A stretch of DNA of 64,000 bases. Source: Haemonchus contortus. Taxonomy: Eukaryota; Nematoda; Chromadorea; Rhabditida; Trichostrongylidae. The notes under the pieces were generated by a model. The model searched no databases, was not told the origin of the DNA, and saw only the letters and a list, made by a program, of their open reading frames with translations. Made by a program: the position numbers and the translations under genes. The stretch is taken from contig LS997563.1 in assembly GCA_000469685.2 (NCBI GenBank), forward strand, positions 9,078,940 through 9,142,939. Reading direction: 5' to 3'. This document shows positions 59,318 to 64,000 of this stretch, one piece after another (the first letter of the stretch is position 1; every line of letters starts with the position of its first letter).

Positions 59318-59374
59318 TTTGATTCTACACTACACTTTAACACTCAAGTTTTCATGGATTGAGCGGCAGACGTC
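59318..59374. promoter_or_regulatory. 57-bp spacer between divergent start codons
   Basis: Only 57 bases separate the two ATGs of the divergent membrane-protein genes, so any core promoter here must be shared or overlap the 5' exons. No TATA box or known motif stands out. Unseen 5' exons could enlarge the true distance. Confidence 0.45.
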
Positions 59375-62300
59375 ATGCACTTGATCTCACTTTTCACTCT
59401 CCATTACCTAATCTCTACCCAAGGTGAGCCAGAAAAAAGGTATTAAGCTCTTCTCAGTGTAGGCGAGCCATCTTTAGCATCTCGTTTCTCCATTTCCTCT
59501 TGCCTTTCGCCTTCCAACTTTTGCTTTTCGTGCATCGGTCACTGCTGACTATGTACGCAGGTCCCAACCATGATTTCGCTGCTATTATAGAGATTTCGGA
59601 AACTCCGCAAAAAGATAGTAGGTTACAGTAGGTTAGGTTAGATAGTAGGCAAAATTTTGCAAAAATATTCTTCATTCTCATTCTATCTGAGTGTTATCTC
59701 TAAATAATCGTGGAAAATAAACAACGACAACCAAAGGTTTCAGCGCAAGATGCTTCATTGACTTCATCATTTATGGGAAGCGATGGGGCACAGGAAGTTC
59801 CTGAGTTCGAACATACTTCGTGAGGTTTTCAAAAATATCGATTGATCATTATACATCCTCTGCAGGTGGTGGGTAAACCACTAAATATTGGCTGTTTCTA
59901 TGAATTCTCTTCCTGAGCTCATCGGATAAAAACTTTCAGACTATCCAGCACCACTTCGGATGAGAACAATAGCAAACAGGGAAAGGTGAGAATATTTTCT
60001 AGGGATTCTGAAGTGAAAAGGGCGACTAACAAAGCAAAAGTAGAACTATGTATCAGAAGAGCTTCAGTTAACCTAATGAGATTATGTATAATGAGACTGT
60101 ATGAGATTGCATGTCGTTGGTAGCTTCAGCATGATATATTGCCAGTTGGTTAGTTGCTGGTCTTTAAGCTGCGTTCGTAGTCTGGAAGGTTGGATGTATA
60201 ATTACCTACAACTGTAGTAGCACGACAAATGGTAAAGTGCAAATCAGTTGACGTTTTCAAGCATGGCGCCAGGAGTTCCTAACGCAATAGCGTCAAGGGT
60301 CAAGGGCGACGCTCGACTCATTTGTGTAAACCAGGATATGGCTTTCCGTAGTCAAACTTGTAGAAAATCGGCAACTTCTCAGAATAATAAACTACGTTTT
60401 CCTATTCAACGCTCTCTTTCTTCGAGGAAAGGATTCCAGAGCGCCATTAAACTTATCTTGGCCAGGTCTAGACATAGGCTATAATACCTACAGTTTCAGG
60501 GGAGTGGACCAAAGCCTCTGGTCTCTAACTTCGATATGGAGAAATGGGATCAACAAAATGGTGAGATAAAATATAAATATTGTAAAATAACTACAGAAAT
60601 ATCACTTCAACATAGTCATGATGCGTTGCTTGAACTGTTTTGCGACCAACACTTGCTACTAGACGGCTACTATGTTGTAGTATAAACCAACAGTTAGAAT
60701 TTAGAATCAACTTCAGTTTTGATCTTGCTCGCACTGATCAACTCTACCTTCTGGTAGATCAACTGATATTGTTCTTCCATTTCTGCGTACCCTCCAGCTA
60801 GCGCAGCACCCATCCTCATAGTAGCAAAATTGGTTGTTTTCAATCTTTTTATTCTCTGTTTTTGTATCTATTTGTTGTTACTGTTTCAATACTATATGAG
60901 TATGCCTTATCATCAGATTGCTTAGTGTTTTGTACTGTTTCAATTCTTTTTTGTGGAAGAGTGGAACTCGGAGGTGCCACTCCGCTGTACTCCGCGTTTC
61001 TAACGTTAAGGACTGGAGTGTCCAGATGGATCGATAACCCGGCTTAATCGACTCCAAATAATGGGAGACAGAACCTTTCTGAGTCAGGGTTGTAGATTTT
61101 CCACTTGAGTATAAACTTAGGAGGAGCTTTGGTAAAAAGGTTGTACTGATCACTTTTGAGAAGTTGCTATGTAGTTGCAATTGGCTTGTAACAAACTATC
61201 TCGACAAGAGAGCGCGGGCGAGCATACAAAAAAAGTTGCTCTCTTAAGTTCCATCTACAACTCAATTTTCTATTCCTTGCCCTGATTTTCTATCAATGCA
61301 AACATGGGTACTATTCTACTATTACACCCCCAAAAACTCAAAATTTTAATTTTCGATGAAACTTTGCCTATAGAGGTAATCCGATGCTCTGATAACGAAT
61401 ATGACCTTCATTTTTGGCGTTAGCGCCATTTGGCGCCAATTGGCGCCAATTTGGCGCCAAGGGTGTTTTCACCAAATTTGCTGAAAACTTTCCTTTAGGG
61501 GTTATTTGAGGTCCTGATAACGAATACAACATTAATTTTTGGCGCTGGCACCATTTGGCTCCAATTGGCGCCAATTGAGCGCCAAATTGGCGCCAATTGG
61601 AGCCAAATGGCGCCAACGCCAAAAATGAAGGTCATATTCGTTATCAGGGCATCGAATTACCCCTATGGGCAAAGTTTCATCGAAAATTAAAATTTTGAGT
61701 TTTTGGGGGTGTAACAGTGGAATAGTTATGGGGGTGTAATAGTAGAATAGTACCCAAACATGTCTTACTTCCTGACAGCCGCCTCAAAACGCCTTTATTG
61801 CAGAGGTAGCCAGCAAACTTCGTTACGTTTGTGGTTTTTCAACAGTCATAATCGTTATTGTTGGAACTTCAGCTCTAATTTACATAGTAAGAATCACACT
61901 TCTTACAAGAAAACAATGCCGTGAGTTCCATCATACTTATATGTATAACTTTCGTTGGTGATTCTCAGTTTCAGAAGCCAGTTTGGCACATCGTCACTTC
62001 CAGCCAACTGCCGATCACCTAAGGACGGTTGACGAAGTCATAGATCAATTTGGGGTAAGTGAATCAGTAAAAATTGTTTTTTCTCGAACAACTAAATCGC
62101 GCAGCTCCGTGAAATGTCTAGCCGATTCTTTGTTTTCGATTAGTCGGTGTACCGATGATGTTTTTATAGACGGGAGGCTTTCAAGCAAGCAAACAAGGAC
62201 AGCCGATCAGTCAAACGAATGTTGTTGGTTAAAAGGAATGTATTATATCGATAAAATTTTCTTGTTGATAAGGATCAGAGGGTCAAATAGGCAAGGGCTC

Positions 62301-62662
62301 GTTGCAGGGTACAGTGTTCCTGTCAGGTGTCACTCCCATCTAGCTAGAACATCTTCTGCCGTTTGTTTGAATCCGGGAGTCTTTCCTTGTTCGCGCCCTC
62401 CCATCTCTTCTCCGAGCTCCATGTCGCTCCCTCTCAGCCATCTCTGACTAGCTTCGAATTCACTACTTTTCTTATCGGCCTTCTTTTATTATTTTTGGAG
62501 TGCGTTACTTGTCTAGCACTACTTCGCTCATCACAGGTCGTTAGGCTTCACCATTTGAAGGCACAGTTCACGATAGAAATAGTTTCTGAAGTTTCCACCA
62601 GGATGAATTCGAGATCTCCTCGTATACCATACCCAGCGATATTAGATCAGAAAACAACCTAG
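59375..62662 (+). CDS. Small type I membrane protein, complete gene, unidentified family
   Basis: Eight exons join in phase: 59375-59423, 59744-59819, 59940-59985, 60248-60325, 60500-60560, 61804-61920, 61975-62054 and 62537-62662. They total 633 nt, 210 residues. MHLISLFTLHYLISTQ is a probable signal peptide. The ectodomain is Ser/Thr-rich and acidic (residues about 18-57, EVPEFEHTSLSSTTSDENNS), then basic (APGVPNAIASRVKGDARL), then PLVSNFDMEKWDQQN. A helix lies at about 112-132 (VCGFSTVIIVIVGTSALIYI). The tail includes QPTADHLRTVDEVIDQFG and ends LDQKTT. Acceptors are mostly TTTCAG-like. The last exon is less certain because a GTAAGG donor follows its stop closely. The large intron 5 contains a fold-back element. 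The family is not recognised. Confidence 0.65.
61306..61755. mobile_element. Fold-back (long inverted repeat) MITE, 450 bp, within an intron
   Basis: Outer termini GGGTACTATTCTACTATTAC and their complement at the right end are flanked by a perfect 6-bp duplication AAACAT (61300-61305, 61756-61761). The arms, about 150 bp each, are near-complementary and contain AAACTCAAAATTTTAATTTT and GATAACGAATATGACCTTCA. The centre holds nested GGCGCC-rich palindromes (TTGGCGCCAATTGG type) and a third partial copy of the arm. The right end has an extra TGGGGGTGTAATAG duplication. No coding capacity. The 6-bp target duplication does not settle the superfamily. It lies in intron 5 of the plus gene at 59375. 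Confidence 0.85.
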
Positions 62663-63400
62663 TTTGTAAGGTATAAAAGCTCAAATACTGCACCTTGTGT
62701 CTACCTCGGACGAGTTTCACCGGAATTGTGGAGGCTGCACCGACCGTAGGTGAACCGATGTAGGAAGTTCCCACAACTTGTCATAACCCAAAGCGACAGC
62801 GAAAGGCAGTTCTGTGCAGTTATGGCTTGACGTGTCAGCCCTTTGCGCAATTCTAGCAACTGAAGTCTTGTCCGAATACCATTTCCTTTAATTCCGTCAT
62901 AGTAATCTCGTCCAACATCTGTTTTCGCTACTTCTAAGAAACCATATTTTTCTCTCGTTCTCGCTCTTTTCAGTACCCATGAACTATTCTCGCTCTACAC
63001 CTCCGCTTTTCGTCTAAAAACGGCTACCTCGAAATCATCGTGAACTCTGCCTATAGGATTAAACCGTCCGATCCACGCTGAACCGTTCCCGAACCAAGCG
63101 TTTTTTTTTTATTGCCTCCCTGTTCAACATTTAAAGATCTGGTTTTCGAGTTTCGAAAGCCGCCGATACAGTACTTCTTGGTCGGTCTCCTTCGCAATGC
63201 ACATTTTCCATACCATTAAACCCTTTCCCATGCTACGGTCTAGATCGAATCTATAGTGTGGAAATCCTTGAGTTCCGATGGGAATCGAATATATGTTTCA
63301 TATATAAAAGGCATGATCACTGTTAACTATATTTATTAATAACAGTTAACAAGTTCGATTCGTGCAAGCTCCATATTTGTTTACGGCCCCTAAACGATAT
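62663..63400. other. Intergenic stretch between convergent genes
   Basis: Between the stop of the plus gene at 62662 and the stop of the minus gene at 63404 no ORF of note or repeat is seen, apart from a 10-T run near 63102 and an AT-rich near-palindrome around 63330-63350 (GTTAACTATATTTATTAATAACAGTTAAC). Confidence 0.4.
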
Positions 63401-63403
63401 GTG

Positions 63404-63674
63404 TCAGAAAGTGATGTCAGCAAAACCATCACTCTGAAATTTGAAAACAATTTCGAAGCAATTGTCAGGCATATAGTGGGATATTTCACTCACTTCATCT
63501 TCGGCGAGGAATTTCTCCTGCAAAGAAGACTCTATATGCTCGTCGAGGAAACTTTCCATGAAAGTATAGTCCGCGGGAGCATGCTTTCGTATGAAATCAT
63601 TCTGGGTAGGATCAAAATATGTGGAGAGACGCACGTTGTGCAGAGAGCCTTCGGAAATTCGAGGGCCTGGCGCA
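63404..63674 (-). CDS. Two terminal exons of an unidentified gene
   Basis: Exon 63674-63494 (acceptor CTTGATCAG, donor GTGAGT) encodes 60 residues including SEGSLHNVRLSTYFDPTQND and RKHAPADYTFMESFLDEHIE, ending LAEDE. A 60-nt intron with a TTTTCAG acceptor leads in phase to exon 63433-63404, encoding SDGFADITF and TGA. The signals and amino-acid make-up (acidic, globular) make this a real 3' end. Upstream exons lie beyond 63.7 kb or off the window and were not fixed. A long open frame on the opposite strand over the same bases is judged antisense. No family is recognised. Confidence 0.6.
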
Positions 63675-64000
63675 CTGATCAAGGGATGGGCATGGCTTGG
63701 ATTCTAACGAGACAACCAGTCGGAATCCCCAGATAGAACTTGTAGGAATTTTCAGATTGTGTATAGGCAGCGGTTGAATTGTATGTTTCTAAGGCAGCGG
63801 CTTCCGTGGACCATACCTTCGAACTAGTCATAAATCAGAAAACAGACCATTTGATCGAGTTCTTCAACATGATGACCTTTTGGAGCTCTGGGCAGGCGAA
63901 TAGACATTCGAGCCGATTTCAGTGTCTTATCCCTGTAATTTTAGGAATCTCCCAATCGGTTACTTTCTGAGAGAGGAAAGGTCTAATGTTGTAAGGGACT

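Noticed and set aside
63362..63736. 124-codon plus ORF
   Set aside because: It is antisense to the spliced minus-strand exons, which have matching donor, acceptor and stop.

Overview
The window reads as nuclear genomic DNA from a rhabditid (clade V) nematode, most likely a parasitic strongylid or hookworm type. Coding sequence is cut into short exons with TTTCAG-type acceptors. Many introns are only about 47-72 nt. The recognisable families are typically nematode: an srx-class chemoreceptor, a nematode-style UDP-glucuronosyltransferase and a two-Ig-domain membrane protein. There is also a 5'-truncated CR1-like LINE and several non-autonomous DNA elements. No tRNA, rRNA, CRISPR or prokaryotic operon structure was seen. 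Long ORFs are rare because genes are split, so gene models here were built by reading exons and checking that splice phases agree. I could not run a gene finder or a homology search.

Layout. 0-3.1 kb: 5' half of a UGT gene (minus, running off the left edge), and a small three-exon plus-strand reading frame facing away from it. 8.3-11.1 kb: a minus-strand Ig-Ig-transmembrane gene. 15.5 kb: start of a minus-strand secreted-protein gene with a likely trans-splice acceptor. 18.2 kb: a perfect 24-bp hairpin. 29.5-30.3 kb: CR1-like LINE 3' end. 33.9-34.9 kb: two closely spaced minus-strand coding blocks. 39.0 and 43.5-44.0 kb: isolated candidate exons, including a convergent pair whose stop codons overlap. 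47.3 and 57.4 kb: two inverted copies of a Mutator-like MITE; the first sits in coding-looking sequence of a minus-strand gene. 49.0-51.9 kb: a complete srx chemoreceptor gene (302 aa). 58.4-62.7 kb: two divergently transcribed small membrane-protein genes whose start codons are 57 bp apart; an intron of one holds a 450-bp fold-back transposon. 63.4 kb: 3' end of another minus-strand gene.

The genes do not form one pathway. The srx receptor would act in chemosensory neurons, the UGT in detoxification, and the Ig-domain protein in cell adhesion. The divergent pair of small membrane proteins is the most intriguing unidentified unit. Large parts (about 5-8, 11-15, 20-26, 31-33 and 44-47 kb) hold no convincing genes and look like introns, intergenic DNA or decayed repeats.
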